From assembly GCA_900545755.1 (NCBI GenBank), contig URAG01000009.1, positions 1 through 48,608 of the forward strand: a DNA stretch of 48,608 nt, in the 5' to 3' direction. The DNA is from an uncultured Cloacibacillus sp. Its GTDB lineage: Bacteria; Synergistota; Synergistia; Synergistales; Synergistaceae. The notes below the pieces were generated by a model, which worked only from the letters and a program-made list of their open reading frames with translations, was not told the origin of the DNA and did not search any database. Numbering within the stretch: position 1 is the stretch's first letter; each line of letters opens with the position of its first letter. Below are positions 1 through 8,307 of this stretch, one piece after another. Position numbers and translations under genes: made by a program.

Positions 1-53
1 AAGCCCTCCTTGTACTATTTTATACGTTACTGTACTGGAGGGCTTCTTTATTT
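1..53 (+). terminator. Intrinsic terminator of a gene upstream of the window
   Basis: AAGCCCTCC (1-9) pairs perfectly with GGAGGGCTT (37-45), an inner GTAC pair (12-15 with 32-35) extends the stem, and a T-rich run follows. This probably ends a plus-strand gene lying left of the window. Confidence 0.7.
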
Positions 54-79
54 GTCTAAATTTTAGGGCTCAGATCAAA

Positions 80-101
80 CAGCGGGGGGCGCTGATTTTT
101 T
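80..101 (+). terminator. Second terminator-like hairpin
   Basis: CAGCG (80-84) and CGCTG (90-94) enclose a five-G loop and are followed by A and six T. The stem is short, so this may be a back-up terminator for the upstream gene. Confidence 0.4.
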
Positions 102-162
102 GTCCCCAAACCGGCATATAGCGCAAGCCCTGCCGTTGCATGTCCGTTACGGTTGCTTAACA

Positions 163-191
163 TTGACGGAACGAATGTTTGATGTTATTGT
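163..191 (+). promoter_or_regulatory. Possible promoter for pit-DUF47
   Basis: TTGACG (163-168) lies 17 bases before TATTGT (186-191). The -35 box is good and the -10 box matches at four of six positions. It would leave a leader of roughly 95 nt ahead of the transporter. I saw no convincing Pho box. Confidence 0.35.
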
Positions 192-294
192 TATATTGCT
201 GCAACATGTTTCGTTTGCGGCAATGCGAAGCGTTTAATAACCTTGATAAACGCCGCAATTATCCGAAAATTATATATGGAAGCGAGCGTGTCAC

Positions 295-1347
295 ATGGAC
301 GTATCGTTCTTGTACTTTGTGAATGAAATGGGCTCCAGCGCGATCTTGACTATCACGGTTCTTCTTACGCTCGGCGTTATATTCGTCAACGGATGGACCG
401 ACGCCCCCAACGCTATCGCTACATGTATAACCACACGCTGCATGGAGGCGCGCTCGGCAATTGTAACGAGCGCGGTATTCAACTTCCTCGGCGTTCTAGT
501 AATGACGCATATCAACAGTTCCGTAGCCGCCACCATAAGCAACATGGTGGATTTCGGAGGAGATACAAGCGCCGCGCTGACTGCACTCTGCGCGGCGCTG
601 TTTTCTATAGTAGTCTACAGCGTCGGCGCGTCGTACTTCGGCATACCGACGAGCGAGAGCCACAGCCTTATAGCTGGGCTGACAGGCGCGGCATTCGCAA
701 TACAGGACAGCTTCGGCGCGGTCAATACGGCCGAATGGGTGAAAGTCATCTACGGCCTCGTGCTGAGCCTCGTACTCGGCTTCGTGACTGGATGGTGCAT
801 CTGCCGCCTTATCACGATACTCTGCGCCGGTATGGACAGGCGCAAGACGAACATATTTTTCAAATACGCGCAGATTTTCGGCGCTGTCGCGATGAGCTTC
901 ATGCACGGCGCGCAGGATGGGCAGAAGTTCATCGGCGTCCTTTTCCTCGGTATGGCCTTTTGCAGCGGGGAGACGAGCGTGACCGGCATCGCGATACCCG
1001 TATGGCTGATGCTGCTTTGCAGCACCGTCATGGGGCTCGGCACGAGCGTCGGCGGCGAGAAGATAATCCGCTCCGTCGGCATGGATATGGTACGTCTCGA
1101 AAAATATCAGGGATTTTCCGCGGACCTTGCGGCGGCTTCGTGCCTACTGCTGTCGAGCCTTTTCGGAATCCCGGTCTCGACGACGCACACGAAGACCAGC
1201 GCGATTATGGGCGTCGGCGCGGTGACCCGGCTTTCCGCGATAAATTTCGGCGTCGTCAAAGACATGATGCTTACGTGGATATTCACCTTCCCGGGCTGCG
1301 GCCTTATCAGCTACGCGATGGCGAAGCTATTTATGGCCGTCCTCTAA
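295..1347 (+). CDS. pit: PiT-family inorganic phosphate transporter
   Basis: This 350-residue integral membrane protein should carry out low-affinity, ion-coupled uptake of (metal-)phosphate across the inner membrane. The family duplication signatures are visible: GWTDAPNAIAT near residue 34 and GIPVSTTHTKTSA near residue 298. A central GIPTSESHSLIAGL segment and the HGAQDGQKF motif are also present. The length matches compact bacterial PiT proteins. The gene is followed after 35 bases by a DUF47/PhoU-like gene, the usual partner that modulates PiT transporters, so the two form an operon. The start is the ATG that places a hydrophobic first helix directly behind it; the upstream ribosome site is weak (GGAAG). 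A Na+- or H+-coupling mode cannot be read from the sequence. Confidence 0.93.
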   Translation: MDVSFLYFVNEMGSSAILTITVLLTLGVIFVNGWTDAPNAIATCITTRCMEARSAIVTSAVFNFLGVLVMTHINSSVAATISNMVDFGGDTSAALTALCAALFSIVVYSVGASYFGIPTSESHSLIAGLTGAAFAIQDSFGAVNTAEWVKVIYGLVLSLVLGFVTGWCICRLITILCAGMDRRKTNIFFKYAQIFGAVAMSFMHGAQDGQKFIGVLFLGMAFCSGETSVTGIAIPVWLMLLCSTVMGLGTSVGGEKIIRSVGMDMVRLEKYQGFSADLAAASCLLLSSLFGIPVSTTHTKTSAIMGVGAVTRLSAINFGVVKDMMLTWIFTFPGCGLISYAMAKLFMAVL

Positions 1348-1382
1348 AAAGTTATTGTTATTAAAGGAGAGAATAAAATATC

Positions 1383-2006
1383 ATGGGCAAAAAGCACGAC
1401 TCCTTCTATTTCGAGAACTTTACAATGTGCGCGGACTTCGCCTGCCGCGCGGCGCACATGCTCCACGACGCGCTGAAAGACTTCGATCCAGACGACCTCG
1501 AGGCGCGGCTTGACGAGATACACAAGGCCGAACACGGCGCGGACGAGAAGAAGCACGAGCTGATGAACGTCCTGGCACACGCCTTCATCACGCCGATAGA
1601 GCGCGAGGACATAATCCAGATGAGCCAGAACATAGACGAAATAACGGACAAGATAGAGGACGTCATGCTGCGCTTCTACTGCAACAACATCCGCGAGATG
1701 CGCCAGGACGCGCTCGAGCTCGTCGACATCGTCATACGCATCTGCGAGGAGACGAAGCTTATGCTCAGCGAATTTGCAAACTTCCGTCATTCGAAGACGC
1801 TGCATACGCACATCATAAACATCAACAACATGGAGGAGGAGGCCGACCGCCTCTTCATCGCGAGCCTGCGCAGGCTCCATACGACGTGCAGCGACCCCGT
1901 CGCGATAATCTCATGGCGCGAGATATACGTCTATCTCGAAAAATGCGCCGACGCCTGCGAACACGTCGCAGATACAGTCGAGGGCGTCGTTATGAAAAAC
2001 TCGTAA
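1383..2006 (+). CDS. DUF47 / PhoU-like Pit accessory protein
   Basis: This 207-residue, all-helical cytoplasmic protein belongs to the DUF47 (PhoU-domain) family that accompanies PiT transporters and affects their activity. It is rich in Asp, Glu and His, with acidic patches in helices such as HKAEHGADEKKHE near residue 46 and IEREDIIQMSQNIDEITDKIED near residue 71, as in PhoU folds that bind metals. A strong AAAGGAG ribosome site lies about ten bases before the ATG. It is the second gene of the pit operon and is closed by the terminator at 2030-2060. There is no membrane segment. The function is inferred from family and neighbourhood. Confidence 0.9.
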   Translation: MGKKHDSFYFENFTMCADFACRAAHMLHDALKDFDPDDLEARLDEIHKAEHGADEKKHELMNVLAHAFITPIEREDIIQMSQNIDEITDKIEDVMLRFYCNNIREMRQDALELVDIVIRICEETKLMLSEFANFRHSKTLHTHIININNMEEEADRLFIASLRRLHTTCSDPVAIISWREIYVYLEKCADACEHVADTVEGVVMKNS

Positions 2007-2029
2007 AAGACGGATAAACCGAAGACCAT

Positions 2030-2060
2030 CCCCCGCGCCTCGGACGCGGGGGATTTTTTT
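2030..2060. terminator. Terminator between convergent pit-DUF47 and yjeH-like genes
   Basis: CCCCCGCG (2030-2037) pairs perfectly with CGCGGGGG (2045-2052), followed by seven T on the plus strand. The last T bases touch the stop codon of the convergent minus-strand gene, whose 3' end lies at 2059. Confidence 0.85.
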
Positions 2061-3345
2061 ACCGAAGACGCTTGAACTCGCCGCGATAGCGCACGACGAA
2101 GTACAGCGCTACGGAGAGCGGCACGAGCATATAGAAGCCGGAGCATGCGAAGACGGCGAGCGACAGAGAGCCCGACAGCAGCCCGCAGGCTTTGCCAGTC
2201 TTCGTAGGAAGCACGCGCGCTGCGGCGAACATACCTATAGCGTAGACCAGAAGGAAGGTTACGCTCGGAATCCCCATCAGCGGCTTCAAATCCCACGAAA
2301 GCGCCCAGCTCAGGAAAAGCAGCGTGAAATTAAGCGCAGCGAACAAAAACAGCGCGACGTGCGGCGTTTTATAGACGGGGTGCAGAGCTCCGAGGCGTTG
2401 CGGGAAAAAGCCTTCCCGCGCCTGCGAGTATAGAAGACGCGAAAACCCCGCCGTGTAGGTGTGCAGCGGGCAGTAGCAAATCACGAAGCCGAGCAGCGCG
2501 ACGGCCGACGCCGCGCCGCCTCCCCAGCGCAGCCGTATGAGCGAGATCATCGCTGTGTTCGCGTCCTCCCTGTAGACGCCGCTGCCCACTATCACGAAGG
2601 CGAGCGCGAAGTAGACGGCGCAGACTATAGCGAATGCAGCGCCGAGGCTGCGGGGTATGTCGCGCCGCGGGTCCTTGAACTCTTCCGCGAGGTGGCCTAT
2701 CATCTCCCAGCCAAGGAAGGCGAAGAAAAGCAGAGACATAGCGCGGGCCGCAGCCCACGCGCCGTGTGGAGCGAACGGCGTAAAATTCGCCGCGCGCACG
2801 GCGCCGAGCGAAGAAAAAGTCACGAAAAGCAGCACCGCGACAATGACGCCGACGGCGCAAAGCTGCGCCCGCCCTGAAATTTCAACGCCGCGGTAGTTGA
2901 GCGCCGTCGCGGTCAAAACCATCGCCGCTGCCGTGATGTACGCCGCGTCCGGCCCCCAGCCGAAAAGGCTGTTGAAATAGCTCGCCCCTATCAGCGTGAC
3001 TGGAGGCACGCCTATGGGTACGGCGGTGAATATGAGAAAGCCTGCGAGCCGTCCCATGCCGGAGCCGAAAGCCTGCTGCGCGTAGGCGGCGACGCCGCCT
3101 GAGTTAGGAAAACGCGAGGACATTTGCGCGACAGCCGCGAGCATCGGCAACGCAAAAATCCCCATCAGCACCCACGAGACGAGCGAAGCTGGCCCAGCCT
3201 CCTCAGCCGCGAGCGCCGGAAGCACGAGAATCCCCGCGCCGACGACCGCGCCCACCGTCATCGCCGTACCCTGTAGCCAAGTTATATCCCTTTTGAGCCG
3301 TCCCTTTTCGTCGTCCATTATAACGTCACGGGGATAGTATAACAT
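2059..3345 (-). CDS. APC-superfamily amino acid permease, YjeH-like
   Basis: This is a 428-residue transporter with about 12 hydrophobic segments. It resembles E. coli YjeH, an exporter of methionine and branched-chain amino acids, through much of its length: GAGILVLPALAAE near residue 37, RFPNSGGVAAYAQQAFG near residue 77, and LGWEMIGHLAEEFKDPRRD near residue 210. The SGGVA and EFK-P-RD blocks are the family landmarks. The annotated ATG has no obvious ribosome site. A second ATG nine codons in (3318) is equally likely, because the conserved part starts after it. The gene is transcribed alone, convergent with the phosphate operon. Substrate and direction of transport are inferred from the YjeH likeness. 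Confidence 0.85.
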   Translation of the reverse strand: MLYYPRDVIMDDEKGRLKRDITWLQGTAMTVGAVVGAGILVLPALAAEEAGPASLVSWVLMGIFALPMLAAVAQMSSRFPNSGGVAAYAQQAFGSGMGRLAGFLIFTAVPIGVPPVTLIGASYFNSLFGWGPDAAYITAAAMVLTATALNYRGVEISGRAQLCAVGVIVAVLLFVTFSSLGAVRAANFTPFAPHGAWAAARAMSLLFFAFLGWEMIGHLAEEFKDPRRDIPRSLGAAFAIVCAVYFALAFVIVGSGVYREDANTAMISLIRLRWGGGAASAVALLGFVICYCPLHTYTAGFSRLLYSQAREGFFPQRLGALHPVYKTPHVALFLFAALNFTLLFLSWALSWDLKPLMGIPSVTFLLVYAIGMFAAARVLPTKTGKACGLLSGSLSLAVFACSGFYMLVPLSVALYFVVRYRGEFKRLR

Positions 3346-3578
3346 CGGGCGGCGCGGCCTGGCCGCTATGCAGTGTAAAGCTGAACCGCACCCTATATTT
3401 CAGAGATCTGGAGCTTCGTATTTATAAGAAAATTAAGTAGTTTACGATGCGCCGGGTGGCGGTGCAATGACTGCAATACGCCGAAAAAACTCCGCATTTT
3501 TCTAAGCCTCTTTGTGCCATATCTAAAAACAAAAATGAACAAAAACGGCTTTTACGCTCCGCTCGAACAAAAAAATTG

Positions 3579-3607
3579 TTGCGGCAACGGTGCGCGCAGG
3601 CTATAAT
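3579..3607 (+). promoter_or_regulatory. Sigma-70 promoter of hndABCD
   Basis: TTGCGG (3579-3584) and a perfect TATAAT (3602-3607) are separated by 17 bases. Transcription should start near 3614, well upstream of the first ribosome site. Confidence 0.65.
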
Positions 3608-3714
3608 AAATTTGCTTTGTGTACTTTTTCGCAAAAGCCGCGTACGCGGCGCTTCCTAGACGAACAGGTCTTACGCAAGTAGACCCGAAGCAGGAGGAGA
3701 ATTAAAAACAACAG

Positions 3715-3734
3715 ATGTAACTAAGGGGTTACAT
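3715..3734. promoter_or_regulatory. Inverted repeat in the hnd leader
   Basis: ATGTAAC and GTTACAT are perfect 7-bp arms with a 6-base spacer. They lie downstream of the predicted start of transcription and are followed by a T-rich stretch. This could be an operator for a dimeric regulator such as a redox sensor, or a weak attenuator hairpin. The sequence alone cannot separate the two. Confidence 0.4.
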
Positions 3735-3787
3735 TTATTTTCTTCGGGCGGGAGGGCCCGGGGAGGACACTAAGGAGGGTACGTTTT

Positions 3788-4261
3788 ATGGTGGAGAAGG
3801 CGACGGAGCAGAAGGAGCAGCTGAATGCTCTCCTCGAAAAATACCGCGGCACTAAGGGCAGCGTCATTCCCGTGCTTCAGCAGGCTCAGGATATCTACGG
3901 ATATCTGCCGAAGGATGTGCTGATTGAAATCAGCAACAAGCTTGAAGTGCCGATCAGCCAGGTTTATGGCGTCGTAACTTTCTATGCACAGTTCCATCTC
4001 GAACCGCGCGGAAGAAACATCATACGTTCGTGCCAGGGAACTGCGTGCCACGTCCGCGGAGCCAAGGCCGTGCTCAAGGCCATCCAGGACAAACTGGGCC
4101 TCAAAGAAGGGCAGACGACGACCCCCGACCTCAAGTTCACGCTTGAAACGGTCGCCTGCATTGGCGCATGCGGCCTCGCGCCGGTTTTCATGATCAACGA
4201 CGACACGCACGGACGGCTTACACCTGAATCGGTCGGGCCGATCCTCGACAAGTACGCGTAA
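3788..4261 (+). CDS. hndA: HndA-like [2Fe-2S] subunit (NuoE-type) of NAD(P)-linked hydrogenase
   Basis: This 157-residue subunit has the NuoE/HndA fold: an N-terminal helical part and a thioredoxin-like domain that binds one [2Fe-2S] cluster. The four ligands are visible as Cys82 and Cys87 (CQGTAC) and Cys124 and Cys128 (CIGAC). In HndABCD and HydABC complexes it passes electrons between the flavin subunit and the hydrogenase subunit. Start choice is firm because AAGGAGGGT lies eight bases before the ATG. It is the first gene of a four-gene operon, with 22 bases to the next gene. The length is normal for the family. Confidence 0.93.
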   Translation: MVEKATEQKEQLNALLEKYRGTKGSVIPVLQQAQDIYGYLPKDVLIEISNKLEVPISQVYGVVTFYAQFHLEPRGRNIIRSCQGTACHVRGAKAVLKAIQDKLGLKEGQTTTPDLKFTLETVACIGACGLAPVFMINDDTHGRLTPESVGPILDKYA

Positions 4262-4283
4262 ACCGGATTGGAGGAACTGAACA

Positions 4284-4664
4284 ATGGCAATCAAGAGTCT
4301 TGAAGATCTCCGCAAAATAAAGGCGCAGGCCAAGGAGCACACCGAGGCCAGAAAACTCAACGAAAAGCAGATAATCATAGGCATGGGCACCTGCGGCATC
4401 GCGGCGGGAGCCCGCGAAGTCATGAAAGCCGTCCTCGAAGAGCTCGCGAAGCGCGACATTCACGACGTCGCCGTCCTCCAGACGGGCTGCATCGGCATGT
4501 GCCAGAAGGAACCCCTCCTCGACGTCGTCCGTCCCGGCGAGGACAGAGTCACCTACGGGCCGGTCAAGCCGACGGACGTTCCGCGCATCATCGCGGAACA
4601 TCTTATCAACGGCGTCGTCGTCGAAGATCTTGTCGTTGCCAAGATCCCGAACAAGCAGGCGTAA
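4284..4664 (+). CDS. hndB: HndB-like thioredoxin-fold ferredoxin subunit
   Basis: This is a 126-residue thioredoxin-fold protein matching HndB of the NADP-reducing hydrogenase of Desulfovibrio. The conserved blocks are GMGTCGIAAGA near residue 33 and QTGCIGMCQKEP near residue 66. Only three cysteines occur in the whole chain (37, 69, 73), whereas the classical [2Fe-2S] thioredoxin fold uses four. The cluster may therefore be absent or use another ligand. The protein resembles the N-terminal domain of the next gene product, HndC, which carries the full set of four. Spacing and a GGAGGA ribosome site show it is co-translated within the operon. Confidence 0.88.
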   Translation: MAIKSLEDLRKIKAQAKEHTEARKLNEKQIIIGMGTCGIAAGAREVMKAVLEELAKRDIHDVAVLQTGCIGMCQKEPLLDVVRPGEDRVTYGPVKPTDVPRIIAEHLINGVVVEDLVVAKIPNKQA

Positions 4665-4688
4665 CAGGCCGAAGGGAGGAGACATATT

Positions 4689-6479
4689 ATGGCTCTCGTA
4701 AGAGCGCATGTATTGGTATGCACCGGAACGGGCTGCGTCGCCTCTGGTTCGCGGCAGGTCATAGCGAAGCTCAACGAAGAACTCAAGGCGCAGGGGCTCG
4801 ACAAGGAAGTAAAGGTAGTCGAGACAGGATGCCAGGGATTCTGCGAGCAGGGACCGCTCGTCATCATTTATCCTGAAGGAACGTTCTACACCCACGTCCA
4901 CGAAGAGGACGTTGAGGAAATAGTCAGCGAGCACCTCATCAAGGGGCGCGTCGTGAGCCGCCTGCTCTTCAAAGAGCCGCTCACCGCGCAGCGCGTACCC
5001 GACTACGCCGACATCGACTTCTATAAGAAGCAGCACCGCCTCGTCCTCAAGAACTGCGGACACATCAACCCTGATTCACTTGAGGAATACATCGGCGCGG
5101 ACGGCTATGAAGGGCTGGCGAAGGTCCTTCTTACAATGACGCCGGAGCAGGTCGTCGAAGAAATGAAGAAGACCGGCCTCCGCGGACGCGGCGGCGGCGG
5201 ATTCCCGACAGGCATGAAGTGGGGCTTCTGCCAGAAATCGCCGGGGCCGAAGAAATACATCATCTGCAACGCCGACGAAGGCGACCCGGGCGCGTTCATG
5301 GACCGTTCGCTGCTTGAGGGCGACCCACACGCGATACTCGAAGGCATGCTCATCGGAGCTTACGCGATAGGAGCCGACGAAGGCTATATCTACTGCCGCG
5401 CGGAATACCCGCTCGCCATCAAGCGCCTGAAGCAGGCCATCGCGCAGGCCGAAGAGGCCGGGCTTCTCGGAGACGACATACTCGGCTCGGGCTTTAACTG
5501 CCATATCCACATCAAAGAAGGAGCCGGGGCCTTTGTATGCGGCGAAGAGACGGCGCTCATGGCCTCCATCGAAGGCCGCCGCGGCATGCCGCGCCCGCGC
5601 CCGCCGTTCCCCGCAGTCAAAGGGCTCTGGGGCAAGCCTTCCAACATAAACAACGTTGAAACGTTCGCAAACGTTCCCTACATCTTCCGCGTAGGAGCCG
5701 AAGAATACGCGAAGCTCGGAACAGAAAAATCCAAAGGCACGAAAGTCTTCGCCCTCACCGGCAAGATCAACAACACCGGACTCGCCGAAGTCCCGATGGG
5801 CATCACGATGCGCGAGATAATCTTCGACATCGGCGGCGGCATAATCGGAGGCAAGAAATTCAAGGCCGTCCAGATAGGCGGACCCTCCGGCGGATGCATG
5901 CCGGAATCGCTGCTCGACACGCCGATCGACTACGACTCGCTCATCGCCGCCGGCGCGATGATGGGCTCCGGCGGACTCGTCGTCATGGACGAGGACACCT
6001 GCATGGTCGACGTCGCGAAATTCTTCCTCAACTTCACGCAGTCCGAATCCTGCGGTAAATGCACGCCGTGCCGCGAGGGAACGAAGCGCATGCTCGAAAT
6101 CCTCGAAAGAATCACGAACGGCAAGGGCGAAGAGGGAGACATCGAAAAGCTCGAAAAGCTCGCCACCTCCATCAAGGCAGGCGCGCTCTGCGCCCTCGGC
6201 CAGACCGCCCCGAACCCCATCCTCTCCACGCTGCGCTACTTCCGCGACGAATACGAAGCGCACATCAAGGAGAAGAGATGCCCGGCGGGCCAGTGCCACC
6301 ACCTGCTGAGCTACAAGATAACCGACGCCTGCAAAGGATGCAGCCTCTGCGCGAAGAACTGCCCGGTCAACGCAATCAGCGGCGAACCGAAGAAGAAATT
6401 CGTCATCGACCAGGCGAAGTGCATCAAGTGCGGCGCGTGCATCACGAAGTGCCCGTTCAAGGCAATCGTGCGCGGCTAA
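4689..6479 (+). CDS. hndC: HndC-like NAD(P)/FMN subunit (NuoF-type) of hydrogenase
   Basis: This 596-residue flavoprotein subunit carries the NAD(P)H site of the complex. Domains in order: a thioredoxin-like [2Fe-2S] domain (Cys11, 16, 48, 52); the NuoF core with the Gly-rich GRGGGGFPTGMKW near residue 175 that binds FMN and nucleotide; the N3-type [4Fe-4S] site with Cys455, 458 and 461 (ESCGKCTPC) and Cys501; and a C-terminal 2x[4Fe-4S] ferredoxin (CKGCSLCAKNCP and CIKCGACITKCP). This is the full architecture of HndC and HydB. It links NAD(P)H oxidation or reduction to the FeFe site, possibly with ferredoxin in an electron-bifurcating reaction. An AAGGGAGGAG ribosome site precedes the ATG. 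Confidence 0.94.
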   Translation: MALVRAHVLVCTGTGCVASGSRQVIAKLNEELKAQGLDKEVKVVETGCQGFCEQGPLVIIYPEGTFYTHVHEEDVEEIVSEHLIKGRVVSRLLFKEPLTAQRVPDYADIDFYKKQHRLVLKNCGHINPDSLEEYIGADGYEGLAKVLLTMTPEQVVEEMKKTGLRGRGGGGFPTGMKWGFCQKSPGPKKYIICNADEGDPGAFMDRSLLEGDPHAILEGMLIGAYAIGADEGYIYCRAEYPLAIKRLKQAIAQAEEAGLLGDDILGSGFNCHIHIKEGAGAFVCGEETALMASIEGRRGMPRPRPPFPAVKGLWGKPSNINNVETFANVPYIFRVGAEEYAKLGTEKSKGTKVFALTGKINNTGLAEVPMGITMREIIFDIGGGIIGGKKFKAVQIGGPSGGCMPESLLDTPIDYDSLIAAGAMMGSGGLVVMDEDTCMVDVAKFFLNFTQSESCGKCTPCREGTKRMLEILERITNGKGEEGDIEKLEKLATSIKAGALCALGQTAPNPILSTLRYFRDEYEAHIKEKRCPAGQCHHLLSYKITDACKGCSLCAKNCPVNAISGEPKKKFVIDQAKCIKCGACITKCPFKAIVRG

Positions 6480-6510
6480 TTTCGGCTAACGGAAGGGGAG
6501 TAAAAATAAC

Positions 6511-8256
6511 ATGGAACTCGTTAAGGTTACAATAGACGGCAAAACAGTAGAAGTGCCATCGGATTTCACCGTAATCGAAGCCGCTGCCAAAGCCGGAATA
6601 CGCATCCCTCAGCTCTGCTACCATCCTGAGCTCGCCAAAGAGGGCGCGTGCCGCGTATGCGTGGTCGAGATAGTCGGCGGACGCGGCCTCGGCGCGGCCT
6701 GCGTATATCCCGTCTCCGACGGCATGGTCGTACACACCAACACGCCCAAGGTGCGCGAGACGCGCAAAGCGGTCGTCGAGCTCCTGCTCGCCAACCACCC
6801 GCAGGACTGCCTCTTCTGCCAGAAGAACCAGGACTGCGAGCTCCAGCAGACCGCGGCCGACCTCGGCGTGCGCGAAGTGCCATACACCGGCGAAAAGCGC
6901 TCGGCCCAGAAAGACGAGAGCAACCCGAGCCTCGTCCGCGACCCCAACAAATGCATACTCTGCGGACGCTGCATAAGAGCCTGCCATGAGCGCCAGGGCC
7001 TCGACGTCTACGGATACATCAACCGCGGCTTCAGAACCATCGTCGGACCGGCCTTCAACCTCGGCCTCGACCAGGTCGCCTGCACCTACTGCGGACAGTG
7101 CGCGGCCGTCTGCCCGACGGCTGCCATCTGCGAGCGCGACGACACCGAAAAAGTCTTCGCCGCCCTCGCCGACCCGAAGAAATACACAATAGTCCAGACC
7201 GCCCCCGCGACGCGCGTCGCGCTCGGCGAAGCCCTCGGCCTCCCCGCCGGCGAAGTCGTCACCGGCAAAATGGTCGCCGCGCTGCGCCGCCTCGGCTTCG
7301 ACAAGGTCTTCGACACGGACTTCACCGCCGACCTCACGATAATGGAAGAGGGATACGAATTCCTTGACCGCGTCACCAACGGCGGCGTCCTCCCGATGAT
7401 AACCTCCTGCTCGCCGGGCTGGATCAACTTCATCGAAATCAAATATCCCGACCTCCTGCCGCACCTCTCAACCGCGAAGTCGCCACAGGGAATGTTCGGA
7501 GCCCTCGCGAAGACCTACTGGCCCGAGACGCATGGAATCCCCGTCGAGGACATCTACAGCGTCTCCATCATGCCTTGCACCGCGAAGAAGGCCGAGTGCG
7601 TCCGCCCGCAGCTTCAGAGCACCCCGGGCATACCCGACGTCGACACGGTTCTCACGACCCGCGAGCTCGCCCGCATGATAAAGAACGCCGGCATCGACTT
7701 CAAGAACCTGCCTGAAGAAGACTACGACAGCCCGCTCGGCACCTCCACGGGAGCCGGGGCCATCTTCGGAGTCACCGGCGGCGTCATGGAAGCGGCGCTC
7801 CGCACCGTCTACGCCGTACTCAACGACGGCAAGGACATCCCGGGCATCATCTTCCAGCCAGTCCGCGGCATGGAAGGCATCAAAGAAGCCTCCGTCGACG
7901 TACCAGTCGGCGGCAAGACAGTCACAGTCAAGATAGCGGTAGCCCACACGCTGAAAAACGCGAAGATACTCATGGACAAGGTACGCGCCGGCGAGGCCGA
8001 CTACCACTTCATCGAAGTCATGGCCTGCCCCGGCGGCTGCATCGGAGGCGGCGGACAGCCGCAGCCCGTCAACGCGGAGATCCGCGCCGCGCGCACCGCG
8101 GCCCTCTACAGCGTAGACGAACTCAAGACGCTGCGCCAGTCGCACAAGAACCCCGACATCATCGCCCTCTACGAAACCTGGCTCGGCAAGCCGCTCGGAG
8201 AGAAATCGCACCACCTTCTCCACACGCACTACAACCCGCAGCCCAGAGAACTGTAA
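6511..8256 (+). CDS. hndD: HndD-like [FeFe]-hydrogenase catalytic subunit
   Basis: This 581-residue catalytic subunit interconverts H2 with protons and electrons. It has an N-terminal [2Fe-2S] domain (CYHPELAKEGACRVC, residues 36-50), a His/Cys-ligated [4Fe-4S] site (HPQDCLFCQKNQDC), two ferredoxin-type [4Fe-4S] sites (CILCGRCIRAC, CTYCGQCAAVC), and the H-cluster domain. H-cluster ligands are Cys300 in TSCSPGW, Cys356 in MPCTAKK, and Cys506 and Cys510 in MACPGGC. Residue 301 is Ser where many group A enzymes have the proton-relay Cys. The domain set is that of trimeric/tetrameric cytoplasmic NAD(P)-linked enzymes; no signal peptide is present. It is the last gene of the operon. Maturases HydE, HydF and HydG are not in the window. 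Confidence 0.95.
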   Translation: MELVKVTIDGKTVEVPSDFTVIEAAAKAGIRIPQLCYHPELAKEGACRVCVVEIVGGRGLGAACVYPVSDGMVVHTNTPKVRETRKAVVELLLANHPQDCLFCQKNQDCELQQTAADLGVREVPYTGEKRSAQKDESNPSLVRDPNKCILCGRCIRACHERQGLDVYGYINRGFRTIVGPAFNLGLDQVACTYCGQCAAVCPTAAICERDDTEKVFAALADPKKYTIVQTAPATRVALGEALGLPAGEVVTGKMVAALRRLGFDKVFDTDFTADLTIMEEGYEFLDRVTNGGVLPMITSCSPGWINFIEIKYPDLLPHLSTAKSPQGMFGALAKTYWPETHGIPVEDIYSVSIMPCTAKKAECVRPQLQSTPGIPDVDTVLTTRELARMIKNAGIDFKNLPEEDYDSPLGTSTGAGAIFGVTGGVMEAALRTVYAVLNDGKDIPGIIFQPVRGMEGIKEASVDVPVGGKTVTVKIAVAHTLKNAKILMDKVRAGEADYHFIEVMACPGGCIGGGGQPQPVNAEIRAARTAALYSVDELKTLRQSHKNPDIIALYETWLGKPLGEKSHHLLHTHYNPQPREL

Positions 8257-8277
8257 GAGACCAAACAGCACCGACGA

Positions 8278-8307
8278 ACGGGAGAAGCGCATGCTTCTCC
8301 CGTTTTT
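8278..8307 (+). terminator. Terminator of hndABCD
   Basis: ACGGGAGAAGC (8278-8288) and GCTTCTCCCGT (8293-8303) form a perfect 11-bp stem with a GCAT loop, followed by a T run. Confidence 0.92.

Larger units (their letters stand above)
3346..3787 (+). other. Leader and promoter region of the hydrogenase operon
   Basis: This stretch has no convincing gene. It holds the hnd promoter (3579-3607), then a leader of about 170 nt with a 14-bp palindrome GCCGCGTACGCGGC (3637-3650), a ribosome-site-like AGGAGGAGA (3692-3700), and the inverted repeat ATGTAAC/GTTACAT (3715-3734). The true ribosome site AAGGAGGGT lies at 3772-3780. A long leader with several dyads suggests control after initiation. Confidence 0.6.

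Noticed and set aside
3422..3634. Minus-strand 70-codon open frame before the hnd operon
   Set aside because: It covers the hnd promoter, has no ribosome site and reads as low-quality protein; treated as chance.
3715..3720. ATGTAA as a minimal start-stop gene
   Set aside because: Ribosome-site spacing is too long to call it; kept only as part of a leader finding.
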